Positions 1 to 6,232 of a stretch of 10,736 bases of DNA are shown here, piece by piece. Position 1 is the stretch's first letter, and the number at the start of each line of letters is the position of its first letter. The notes under the pieces were generated by a model. That model made no database searches and was not told the DNA's origin. It was given only the letters and a program-made list of their open reading frames with translations. Made by a program: the position numbers and the translations under genes. Origin of the DNA: Desulfatitalea sp. (GTDB lineage Bacteria > Desulfobacterota > Desulfobacteria > Desulfobacterales > Desulfosarcinaceae); assembly GCA_018224505.1 (NCBI GenBank), contig JAGTVD010000336.1:1-10736 (forward strand), written 5' to 3'.

Positions 1-180
1 ACCCGGTAGCGGGGGTGTGTCGCTGCACGCAACGGGGTTCAAGTGACGCTAAGGGGTGTGCTCCGGGTAGGCCCGCAAACTCACTGCGTTCAGACAGTGC
101 GGGCCGAGCGACCCTGCGCACACCCCCAAGCGTCACTAAAACCCCATTGCGGACGCAGCGCCCCACCCCCGCTACCGGGT
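1..180. repeat. Long imperfect palindrome (foldback element)
   Basis: The first 180 bases fold back on themselves. Positions 1-17 are an exact reverse complement of 164-180. Inside this, 21-26 pairs with 155-160, 42-50 with 129-137, 53-60 with 119-126, and 70-77 with 98-105, leaving a tip near 78-97 that can pair further (ACTG at 83-86 with CAGT at 95-98). Short mismatches and a 2-nt length difference separate the paired blocks. Because pairing starts at base 1, the arms may extend beyond the window. It could be a MITE-like or other small foldback repeat, or a transcribed structured RNA; the sequence alone does not decide. No target-site duplication can be judged because the left flank is missing. 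Short ORFs across it look like chance. Confidence 0.75.
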
Positions 181-315
181 GCACCTCCTGTTGTGCTAAA
201 TGAACGGACGGATCAGCTGCCTTGTGCCTGTATCATGCGTGCATTTACATGCGATCGCCCCGGGACATGACCGGATTGGGGTTGTTCGCGTGCCCGGAGA
301 TGGCATATAAGTGCG

Positions 316-325
316 GAACCGGTTC
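316..325. promoter_or_regulatory. 10-bp perfect palindrome, possible operator
   Basis: GAACCGGTTC is a perfect palindrome ending seven bases before the proposed -35 element of the nifU promoter. The position suits a regulator of nifUS, but it does not match an IscR site or any other operator I know, and a 10-bp palindrome can occur by chance. Confidence 0.25.
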
Positions 326-332
326 GATTGCC

Positions 333-360
333 TTTTCATTCGTCATTTTATGCTTATTAT
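333..360 (+). promoter_or_regulatory. Candidate sigma70-type promoter for nifUS
   Basis: TTTTCA (333-338, four of six to the -35 consensus) is followed after 16 bases by TATTAT (355-360, five of six to the -10 consensus), in the most AT-rich part of the leader. It would give a nifU leader of roughly 95 nt. An alternative pair, TTGCCT at 328-333 with TATGCT at 349-354, overlaps it with a shorter spacer. This is consensus matching by eye only. Confidence 0.35.
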
Positions 361-461
361 TCGAAATCGTTGTATATGTTTGGTTGCTTGGACGCGATGA
401 TGGTGGCCGATGGATTGCGGGCCATTGATTCTTTGAAAACGACAACACCGGGGAGGACGCT

Positions 462-1292
462 ATGTGGGAATATACAGACAAAGTCAAAGAGCACTTTCTC
501 AACCCCCGCAATGTGGGCGAGGTGGAAGGGGCCGACGGCGTGGGCGAGGTGGGGTCCATGGCCTGCGGCGATGCACTTAAATTGACCTTCAAGGTAGGGG
601 ACGACGGCCGCATCCTCGACGCCAAATTCAAAACCTTCGGATGCGCCAGCGCCATTGCCTCGGCCTCGGCGCTGACCGAACTGCTCATCGGCAAGACGGT
701 TGAGGAAGCCCAAAAGCTCACCAACGACAACATTGCCGACTACCTGGGCGGCTTGCCCAAGGAAAAAATGCACTGTTCGGTGATGGGCCAGGAGGCGCTG
801 GAGAAAGCGATTGCTTGTTACCGCGGCGAGCCGGACAAGAAGCCGGAGGGCAATGTGGTGTGCGAGTGTTTCGGGGTCACCGACCGACAAATCGAGCGCG
901 CCCTGACCGATAATACCCTTAAAACTATTGAAGATATCACCAACTACATCAAAGCCGGCGGCGGATGCGGCAAGTGCCACGACACCATTCAGGAAATCAT
1001 TGACCGGGTCAACGGTACCGCCACGGAGACGGCGCCCAAGCCAAAGATGTTGACCAACATCCAGAAGATCCGGATGATCGAAGAGACCCTGGAACGGGAG
1101 ATCAAACCGGCCCTGAACCAGGACGGCGGCGATATCCAACTGGTGGATGTGGACGGTAACCGCGTGCTGGTTAAACTCACCGGCCGCTGCGCCGCCTGTG
1201 CCATGTCCGAGGTGACCCTCAAGGACTACGTGGAGACCAAACTCAAGGAGCTGGTATTGCCGGACCTGGTGGTGGAGGAGGTGAGCTCATGA
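462..1292 (+). CDS. nifU: NifU, three-domain Fe-S cluster scaffold
   Basis: Scaffold on which iron-sulfur clusters are built from sulfur supplied by the cysteine desulfurase encoded next door, then passed to apo-proteins in the cytosol. The 276 residues show the full NifU layout. Residues 1-125 are an IscU-like domain with its three cluster cysteines C35 (ACGD), C61 (GCASAIAS) and C105 (HCSVMG). A BFD-like [2Fe-2S] domain at about 133-183 has C134-x-C136 and C169-x-x-C172. A C-terminal Nfu domain at about 197-276 has the CxxC pair C243/C246. The ATG at 462 follows a strong Shine-Dalgarno (GGGGAGG). The stop overlaps the nifS start by ATGA, so the two are probably translationally coupled. No nitrogenase genes are in view, so a housekeeping or stress Fe-S role is as likely as a nitrogen-fixation role. 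Recognition is firm; the specific role is inferred. Confidence 0.95.
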   Translation: MWEYTDKVKEHFLNPRNVGEVEGADGVGEVGSMACGDALKLTFKVGDDGRILDAKFKTFGCASAIASASALTELLIGKTVEEAQKLTNDNIADYLGGLPKEKMHCSVMGQEALEKAIACYRGEPDKKPEGNVVCECFGVTDRQIERALTDNTLKTIEDITNYIKAGGGCGKCHDTIQEIIDRVNGTATETAPKPKMLTNIQKIRMIEETLEREIKPALNQDGGDIQLVDVDGNRVLVKLTGRCAACAMSEVTLKDYVETKLKELVLPDLVVEEVSS

Positions 1293-2476
1293 AGCCGATC
1301 TATCTGGACAACAACGCCACCACCCAGGTGGCCCCCGAGGTGGTCGAGGAGATGCTGCCCTACTTCTCGACCTTTTACGGCAACCCGTCCAGTATGTACA
1401 CTTTCGGCGGCAATGTGGCCAAGAAAATCAAGGAGGCGCGTGCCAAAATGGCCGATCTGCTGGGGGCCCAGCCGGAAGAGATCATCTTCACCTCGTGTGG
1501 TACCGAAAGCGACAGCACCGCCATATGGGCAGCCCTGCGGGGCAATCCGGGCAAGCGGCACCTGATCACCTCCAATGTGGAACACCCGGCGGTCAAAAAC
1601 CTGGGCGAGTACCTGGGCCGCAATGGCTACCGGGTCACCTTTGTCCCGGTGGATCGCCAGGGCCGCCTGGATCTCGACCACCTATATAAGCACCTGGGCG
1701 ACGACACCGCCGTGGTCAGTCTGATGTGGGCCAATAACGAAACAGGCGTGATTTTCCCCGTGGAGGAGGTGGCTGCCAAAGTACACAAACGCGGCGCCGT
1801 ATTTCACACGGATGCCGTGCAGGCGGTGGGCAAGATCCCCATCAACATGGCTGAAAACAGTATCGACATGCTGGCCCTCTCGGGTCACAAGCTGCATGCC
1901 CCCAAGGGGGTGGGCGCCCTCTATGTGCGCCGGGGCACCAAGTTCGCACCGTTTCTGCTGGGCGGCCACCAGGAGCACGGCCGCCGGGGCGGCACCGAAA
2001 ATGCAGCCGGCATCATCGCCCTGGGTAAGGCCGCCGAGCTGGCCGCGGACCAGATGCAGGACGAGAACACCCGCGTCAAAGCCTTGCGCGACAAGTTGGA
2101 AAGCACCCTGTTGCAGCGCATTCCCAACGCCATCGTCAACGGCGATACGGCCAACCGGTTGCCCAACACCAGCAGCATTGCCTTCGAATTCGTGGAGGGG
2201 GAATCGATCCTGCTGATGCTCGATGAGTTCAATATCTGCGCCTCCTCGGGATCGGCGTGCACCTCAGGCTCGCTGGAACCATCCCACGTGCTGCGGGCCA
2301 TGGACGTCCCCTTCACCGCGGCCCACGGTTCCATCCGCTTCAGCCTGAGTACTTATAACACCGAAGCGGAGATCGACATGGTCATTGAAAAGCTGCCTCC
2401 CATCGTCGAACGCCTGCGCAAGATGTCTCCTTTCTGGAGCGAAGCAGGGGCGGGTGCTTGCCGCACGGCGGGGTAG
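1289..2476 (+). CDS. nifS: NifS/IscS-type cysteine desulfurase
   Basis: PLP enzyme that converts L-cysteine to L-alanine and leaves a persulfide on an active-site cysteine, the sulfur donor for clusters on NifU. The 395-residue length is normal for class I desulfurases. Visible landmarks are the N-terminal YLDNNATT motif (residues 5-12), H99 in VEHPAV (stacks on PLP), D175 in HTDAVQAVGK (contacts the pyridine nitrogen), PLP-binding K201 in SGHKLHAPKG, and the catalytic C324 in SSGSACTSG. The start at 1289 overlaps the nifU stop and has a purine-rich Shine-Dalgarno (GGAGGAGG) inside nifU. The last ~20 residues (after about 375) are low-conservation tail. Adjacency to the three-domain NifU favours the name nifS; iscS is the alternative. 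It converges with hypB, and I see no intrinsic terminator between them. Confidence 0.95.
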   Translation: MKPIYLDNNATTQVAPEVVEEMLPYFSTFYGNPSSMYTFGGNVAKKIKEARAKMADLLGAQPEEIIFTSCGTESDSTAIWAALRGNPGKRHLITSNVEHPAVKNLGEYLGRNGYRVTFVPVDRQGRLDLDHLYKHLGDDTAVVSLMWANNETGVIFPVEEVAAKVHKRGAVFHTDAVQAVGKIPINMAENSIDMLALSGHKLHAPKGVGALYVRRGTKFAPFLLGGHQEHGRRGGTENAAGIIALGKAAELAADQMQDENTRVKALRDKLESTLLQRIPNAIVNGDTANRLPNTSSIAFEFVEGESILLMLDEFNICASSGSACTSGSLEPSHVLRAMDVPFTAAHGSIRFSLSTYNTEAEIDMVIEKLPPIVERLRKMSPFWSEAGAGACRTAG

Positions 2477-2480
2477 TGGC

Positions 2481-2520
2481 TTTCGGTTGATGGGCTAGTC
2501 GGTTGATCAGTTGGTTGGCG
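2481..2520. repeat. Short array of degenerate 8-bp units
   Basis: Five consecutive octamers read tttcggtt, gatgggct, agtcggtt, gatcagtt and ggttggcg. They resemble the GATCGGTT-type units of the long arrays upstream of hypA and have the same orientation on the + strand as the array at 3717-3857. The array lies between the nifS and hypB stop codons, so hypBA has related repeats on both sides. The units are degenerate and few, so the relationship is likely rather than certain. Confidence 0.55.
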
Positions 2521-2559
2521 GAGATATTCGAGTCCTATGTGGGAGCGTGCCTGGGCCGG

Positions 2560-3345
2560 TTAAGATGACGGTGCCTTCTTCTTGGCGTTTATCTGCGCCC
2601 TGATCCATGCCAACCAATCCTCCAGCCCTTCGCCGCTTTTTGCGGAGAGCTGGAACACCGGCATGCCGGGGTGGATCTGCTCGATGCTGATAAGGGTTTT
2701 TGCGGTGTCGTAGTCCAGGTAGGGCAGCAGGTCGATCTTGTTGAGCAGCAGGGCGTCGCATTCGCGGAACATGAGCGGGTATTTGGCGGGTTTGTCTTCG
2801 CCCTCGGTGACCGACAGAACCACCACCCGGCGGTCTTCGCCGATGTCGAATTCGGCGGGGCAGACGAGGTTGCCGATGTTTTCCACGATCAGCAGGTCCA
2901 CGGCGTCCAAGTTGATGCCGGTCAAGGCTTTTTCGATCACATGGGCGGCCAGGTGGCATTCACCGCCAAAGGCGTCGGTGTTGATTTGCACCACGGGTGC
3001 CCCGGAGGCGGCCAGCCGGTCGGCGTCCTGGGTGGTGCAGATATCCCCCACGATCACGGCACAGCGCAGGTCGGGCATCAGGCGGGCCAGGCTCTTTTCC
3101 AGGAGTGTGGTTTTACCCGAGCCGGGCGAACTCATCAGGTTGAGGGTAAAGATCCCTTTGGCGGCGAACAGTTCCCGGTTGCGGGCGGCCAGCATGTCGT
3201 TGGCATCCAGCACTCGCCGCACCACTTTGATTTCGCGACTGCCCGAGCGTTGGCTCTCCACGGCGGTGTCGTGACGGGATGGCAGACCATCGCCTTTGTG
3301 GCCATCGTGGTGGCGACGGCGTGCGGTTTTGTCAAAGATCCACAT
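2560..3345 (-). CDS. hypB: HypB, GTPase for nickel insertion
   Basis: SIMIBI-class GTPase that, with HypA, delivers nickel during maturation of NiFe hydrogenase (in some organisms also urease). The 261 residues hold a short basic, histidine-containing N-terminus (RRRHHDGHKGD, 9-19), a P-loop SSPGSGKTT (72-80), the G-domain metal site C130-H131 (GGECH) and C162 (NLVCPAEFD), and the G4 motif NKID (202-205). The high-affinity CxxCGC nickel motif found at the N-terminus of E. coli HypB is absent. I chose the ATG at 3345 because it follows AGGAGGA at good spacing and gives a protein starting MWIFDK; a longer in-frame start at 3480 would lie deep inside hypA and add residues unlike HypB. The gene overlaps the 3' end of hypA by 14 bp. 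No hydrogenase gene is in the window. Confidence 0.93.
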   Translation of the reverse strand: MWIFDKTARRRHHDGHKGDGLPSRHDTAVESQRSGSREIKVVRRVLDANDMLAARNRELFAAKGIFTLNLMSSPGSGKTTLLEKSLARLMPDLRCAVIVGDICTTQDADRLAASGAPVVQINTDAFGGECHLAAHVIEKALTGINLDAVDLLIVENIGNLVCPAEFDIGEDRRVVVLSVTEGEDKPAKYPLMFRECDALLLNKIDLLPYLDYDTAKTLISIEQIHPGMPVFQLSAKSGEGLEDWLAWIRAQINAKKKAPSS

Positions 3346-3703
3346 GCGGCGGTTCCTCCTCGGCGATTTCAATGGAGACGATTTCCAGCTCCCGGCCGGA
3401 GAGCATTTCGGTATTTCCGCTGTTGCAGGCCGGGCAAAGGAACACCGGGGTCTCCACGGTCCACTCATGATGGCAATCATTACAACGAGCGGCCACGTCG
3501 ATTTCTTCGATCACCAGGGCCGCCCCGGCGGCGGCGGTTTTGTCCGCCGCCACGCCGAAGCAGAAGCGCAAACTGTCCGGTATCACTGCCGACAGGCGGC
3601 CGACCTTCAGATTCACCCGCTGGACGCGCACGTCGGCCATATCAGCGGGAATGGAGGCCTGAACAATGTCGAGGATCTCCATGGCAATGCCCATCTCGTG
3701 CAT
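3332..3703 (-). CDS. hypA: HypA, nickel chaperone for hydrogenase maturation
   Basis: Small nickel-binding protein that works with HypB to load nickel into the large subunit of NiFe hydrogenases. The 123 residues are typical in length. The N-terminus reads MHEMGIA, and the MHE motif (H2, E3) is the conserved nickel site. A zinc finger is formed by C74-x-x-C77 and C90-x-x-C93. The start at 3703 is fixed by the MHE motif; the next Met (residue 4) would remove it. The upstream Shine-Dalgarno is weak (GGA eight bases before the ATG). The upstream gap is the octamer repeat region, with the array edge only 13 bp from the start codon. hypB follows with a 14-bp overlap. Whether hypA is read through from sucD or has its own promoter cannot be told. 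Confidence 0.94.
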   Translation of the reverse strand: MHEMGIAMEILDIVQASIPADMADVRVQRVNLKVGRLSAVIPDSLRFCFGVAADKTAAAGAALVIEEIDVAARCNDCHHEWTVETPVFLCPACNSGNTEMLSGRELEIVSIEIAEEEPPHVDL

Positions 3704-3716
3704 GAGAAGTCCAGTT

Positions 3717-3857
3717 CGTGGGTTGGTTGATCGGTTGATCGGTTAATCCGTTGATCGGTTGTCCGGTTGTTCGGTTCCGCAGTTGGTCGGTTGATCGGTT
3801 GATCGGTTGATTGGTTAATCCGTTTGTTTGGTTGATTGGTTGGTCGGTTAATCGGTG
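3717..3857. repeat. Array of degenerate 8-bp units (GATCGGTT type)
   Basis: About 17 consecutive octamers can be read on the + strand, most ending in GGTT or CGTT. Exact GATCGGTT occurs at 3729, 3737, 3753, 3793 and 3801. Variants include AATCCGTT (3745, 3817), GGTCGGTT (3785, 3842), GATTGGTT (3809, 3834) and CCGCAGTT (3777). The register holds throughout except for one extra base near 3825-3833. The array stops 13 bp from the hypA start codon. Fixed register with base drift is what repeat expansion by slippage followed by mutation would leave; a function is not evident. Confidence 0.85.
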
Positions 3858-3910
3858 ATTATGATGATCGTTTGGGATGGTTGGTCCCAACCGACCAACT
3901 GCGGAACCGA
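3771..3910. repeat. 23-bp perfect inverted repeat joining the two octamer arrays
   Basis: Positions 3771-3793 are the exact reverse complement of 3888-3910; both arms carry the rarer unit CCGCAGTT flanked by GGTCGGTT-type units. Around it, the two arrays can pair imperfectly over much of their length, so a transcript crossing the gap could form a large hairpin. A smaller hairpin, TTGGGA (3872-3877) with TCCCAA (3885-3890), lies in the centre. No T-run follows in either direction, so it is not a standard intrinsic terminator. Confidence 0.8.
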
Positions 3911-3984
3911 CCAACAGAAGCACCGACCAACTTAAGAACTGAACAACCGACCAACCGAACAACTGTTAAACGTTACAACTGAAC
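3889..3984. repeat. Oppositely oriented array of 8-bp units
   Basis: Read on the - strand this is exactly 12 octamers without a register break, for example gttcagtt, gtaacgtt, gttcggtt, ggtcggtt and ccgcagtt. It is more diverged than the array at 3717-3857 and faces the other way. It begins 5 bp after the sucD stop codon (3990-3992), so the two arrays and a ~31-bp centre fill nearly the whole sucD-hypA gap. Confidence 0.8.
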
Positions 3985-3989
3985 ACCCT

Positions 3990-4859
3990 TTAGAACACTT
4001 TTGCGCACAGTTCGCCCAGCCTGCCCAGGTCTTTGCAGACGTGGATGCCGGCCTTTTCCATGGCTTCTATTTTGCCTTGGGCGGTGCCGCTGTTGCCACT
4101 GATGATGGCGCCGGCATGGCCCATGCGTCGGCCCGGGGGCGCGGTGAGGCCGGCAATGAAACCCACCACCGGTTTGCGCATCTTCTCGGCGATGAATTGG
4201 GCGGCTTCCTCTTCGGCATTGCCGCCGATTTCGCCGACCATCACAACGCCCTTGGTTTCGGGGTCGGCTTCGAAGGCTTGCAGGCAGTCGATGAAATTGG
4301 TGCCGTTAACCGGATCGCCTCCGATGCCGATGCAGGTGGTTTGACCGATGCCCTGCTGGGTCAGCTGGTGGACCACTTCGTAGGTGAGGGTGCCGGAGCG
4401 CGAGACCACGCCGATGGGGCCGCCCGGTTTGTGAATAGGGGCCGGCATGATGCCTACCTTACACGCACCCGGGGTGATGATGCCCGGGCAGTTAGGGCCG
4501 ATCAGCCGCGAGCGGTGAAGGCGCATGTAGTTTTTAACCTTCATCATGTCCAGCACGGGTATGCCTTCGGTGATGGCGACGATCAGTTCGATGCCGGCGT
4601 CCACGGCTTCCATGATGGCCGCGGCGGCAAACGGGGGGGGGACGAAAATCAGGCTGCAATCAGCACCGGTGGCCTTTCGGGCGCCGGCCACGGTGTTGAA
4701 CACCGGCACATCATCCATTTTCTGTCCACCCTTGCCGGGGGTCACGCCGGCCACCACCCGGGTGCCGTAGGCCACGCACTGGCGCGCGTGGAACTGCCCC
4801 TCCTTGCCGGTGATCCCCTGCACCACCACTTTGGTATCCTTGTTGACAAATATGCTCAT
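3990..4859 (-). CDS. sucD: Succinyl-CoA synthetase alpha subunit
   Basis: Alpha subunit of the succinate-CoA ligase that interconverts succinyl-CoA + NDP + Pi with succinate + NTP + CoA through a phosphohistidine. The 289 residues match the usual length. The N-terminal Rossmann CoA-binding domain has GITGKEGQFH (15-24). The middle carries GPNCPGIITPG (121-131) and SRSGTLTYE (153-161). The ligase domain has the phosphorylated histidine H247 in MGHAGAIISG. I chose the ATG at 4859 because the product then starts MSIFVNKDTKV as in the family and a GGAG lies eight bases upstream; starts at 4880 or 4910 would add an atypical extension. A run of nine C (coding strand) encodes the conserved V73-PPP stretch. 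sucC precedes it by 114 bp. In this pathway it would yield NTP during propionate oxidation. Confidence 0.96.
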   Translation of the reverse strand: MSIFVNKDTKVVVQGITGKEGQFHARQCVAYGTRVVAGVTPGKGGQKMDDVPVFNTVAGARKATGADCSLIFVPPPFAAAAIMEAVDAGIELIVAITEGIPVLDMMKVKNYMRLHRSRLIGPNCPGIITPGACKVGIMPAPIHKPGGPIGVVSRSGTLTYEVVHQLTQQGIGQTTCIGIGGDPVNGTNFIDCLQAFEADPETKGVVMVGEIGGNAEEEAAQFIAEKMRKPVVGFIAGLTAPPGRRMGHAGAIISGNSGTAQGKIEAMEKAGIHVCKDLGRLGELCAKVF

Positions 4860-4961
4860 GCGTATGCTCCGTTGAACCATGTCAAAGCCCGATGACCGCG
4901 ACCAGCGCATCTTTCATCGGACATTCGGCATTTGAAATTTGACATTCATACCGTTGATTGC

Positions 4962-4983
4962 CGGCGCCGGATGCTAGGCGCCG
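4962..4983. other. GC-rich hairpin over the sucC stop codon
   Basis: CGGCGCC (4962-4968) pairs with GGCGCCG (4977-4983), leaving an 8-nt loop that contains part of the sucC stop (4974-4976). No T-run follows, so it is not an intrinsic terminator; it might stabilise or separate the sucC part of the transcript, or be chance in GC-rich DNA. Confidence 0.35.
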
Positions 4984-6137
4984 ACGATTTCCGCCACCTT
5001 CTGCGCCGCATCCTTCAAATCCACGGCAGATATCAGATTCAGGCCCGATGCATCCAGGATCTGGCGCCCCTGTTCCACGTTGGTGCCTTCCATGCGCACC
5101 ACCACCGGCACCGTGATACCGGTTTTCGAGGCCGCCTTGACCACTCCCTCGGCCAGCACGTCACAGCGCAGGATGCCGCCGAAGATGTTGATCAGGATCC
5201 CTTTGACGTTGGGGTCGCTGAGAATGATGCGAAATCCGTTTTCCACCATCTCGGCATTTGCGCCGCCGCCCACATCCAGAAAGTTGGCGGGGCGGGCCCC
5301 GGCCAGCTTGATGATGTCCATGGTGGCCATGGCCAGGCCGGCGCCGTTGACCATGTTGCCCACATTACCGTCCAGGTTGATGTAATTCAGGTTGTATTTG
5401 GAGGCTTCGACCTCCAGGGGGTTCTCCTCGTCCAGGTCCCGGAATGCGCCGATCTCCTTTTGCCGGAAGAGGGCATTGTCATCGAAGGTGATTTTGGCAT
5501 CCAGTGCGAGGACGGTTTTTTGGCGGGTGATGATCAGGGGGTTGATCTCCACCAGGGAAGCGTCGTGGGCCACAAACATCCGGTAAAGGTTGTTGAGCAG
5601 CTGGACGAACGGTTTGACGGTGGCGCTGTCCAGATTCAGTCCGTGGGCCACCTGCAGGCCATGGTATCCCTGGATGCCGACCAGCGGGTTGATGCCTACC
5701 TTGATGATCTTTTCGGGGGTCTGCTCGGCCACGGCCTCGATGTCCATGCCGCCGGCTTCGCTGGCCATGATGACGATCTGGGCACTGGCGCGGTCCGGCA
5801 CGATGGAGAGGTAGAGCTCCTTGGCGATGTCCAGTCCCTGTTCCACCAGCAACTTTTTGACCACCCGCCCTTCGGGACCGGTCTGATGGGTCACCAGGGT
5901 CATGCCCAGCATTTCACCCGCTATATGCCCCACCTCCTCCAGGGAGTGCGCCAGCTTGACCCCACCCCCCTTTCCCCGCCCGCCGGCATGGATCTGGGCC
6001 TTGATCACCACCGGGAAGCCACCCAGCGTCGCCGCCACCTGTTGCGCTTCCGCGGGCGAAAAAGCCACGGCCCCTTCGGGCACGGGCACCGCATAGCGGC
6101 TGAAAAGGGTTTTGGCCTGATATTCGTGGATCTTCAT
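4974..6137 (-). CDS. sucC: Succinyl-CoA synthetase beta subunit
   Basis: ATP-grasp subunit that binds the nucleotide and, with SucD, forms succinate and NTP from succinyl-CoA. The 387 residues are standard. The sequence starts MKIHEYQAKTLF, the usual N-terminus. K46 and the glycine-rich GRGKGGG (53-59) form the nucleotide site. N199 (EINPL) and D213 (ALDAK) are the Mg ligands at the same numbers as in E. coli SucC. The C-terminal flavodoxin-like domain has DVGGGA (288-293), INIFGGI (316-322) and EGTN (350-353). The start at 6137 is chosen by homology and by AGGAG about 11 bases upstream; an in-frame start at 6194 would add residues absent from the family. It sits between the carboxyltransferase-biotin gene (95-bp gap containing a hairpin) and sucD. 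Nucleotide preference (ADP or GDP) cannot be read by eye. Confidence 0.96.
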   Translation of the reverse strand: MKIHEYQAKTLFSRYAVPVPEGAVAFSPAEAQQVAATLGGFPVVIKAQIHAGGRGKGGGVKLAHSLEEVGHIAGEMLGMTLVTHQTGPEGRVVKKLLVEQGLDIAKELYLSIVPDRASAQIVIMASEAGGMDIEAVAEQTPEKIIKVGINPLVGIQGYHGLQVAHGLNLDSATVKPFVQLLNNLYRMFVAHDASLVEINPLIITRQKTVLALDAKITFDDNALFRQKEIGAFRDLDEENPLEVEASKYNLNYINLDGNVGNMVNGAGLAMATMDIIKLAGARPANFLDVGGGANAEMVENGFRIILSDPNVKGILINIFGGILRCDVLAEGVVKAASKTGITVPVVVRMEGTNVEQGRQILDASGLNLISAVDLKDAAQKVAEIVGA

Positions 6138-6163
6138 AGCTTGTTGGTCTCCTGTTTCACGCA

Positions 6164-6196
6164 CAGTGGTGCCCCGCATGGGCGAGGGCACCACTG
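6164..6196. promoter_or_regulatory. 11-bp perfect hairpin in the sucC leader
   Basis: CAGTGGTGCCC (6164-6174) is the exact reverse complement of 6186-6196, with an 11-nt loop that can add three more pairs. It lies in the 95-bp gap between the transcarboxylase gene and sucC, just upstream of the sucC Shine-Dalgarno. There is no following T-run on the - strand, so it is more likely an RNA processing or stability element, or an attenuator, than an intrinsic terminator. Function is inferred from position only. Confidence 0.55.
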
Positions 6197-6232
6197 CTGT
6201 TGATCCCGTCGAAGTTCGACCGTTATAATTGA

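Larger units (their letters stand above)
181..461 (+). other. Non-coding leader upstream of nifU
   Basis: This 281-bp stretch lies between the palindrome and nifU. It is visibly more AT-rich around 330-380 than the surrounding genes, as expected for a promoter region. It holds the candidate promoter and a 10-bp palindrome listed separately. A good Shine-Dalgarno sequence (GGGGAGG, 450-456) sits five bases before the nifU ATG at 462. Short ORFs here match no family I recognise and lack convincing ribosome sites. Confidence 0.6.

Noticed and set aside
1..180. Integron attC site or intrinsic terminator
   Set aside because: The ends lack the attC core (GTTRRRY and its partner), and the hairpin is far longer than a terminator with no T-run after it.
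15..270. Short + strand ORFs in and after the 1-180 palindrome
   Set aside because: They cross the inverted repeat, overlap each other in different frames, lack convincing ribosome sites and look like chance translations.
2477..2559. Bidirectional terminator between nifS and hypB
   Set aside because: Expected for convergent genes, but I could not find a stable GC stem followed by a T-run in either direction.
3642..3962. ORF on the - strand with an Asn/Gln/Pro-rich repetitive peptide (NQPIN-like) ending inside hypA
   Set aside because: It is a translation of the octamer array, which repeats every 8 residues because 24 nt is three units. It overlaps the hypA start in another frame and has no family resemblance. 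The DNA repeat explains it.
3704..3989. CRISPR array
   Set aside because: Units are 8 bp and contiguous, without spacers of regular length, and no cas genes are present.
4932..6203. 423-codon + strand ORF opposite sucC
   Set aside because: Antisense shadow of sucC, whose own frame shows the expected catalytic residues at family positions.
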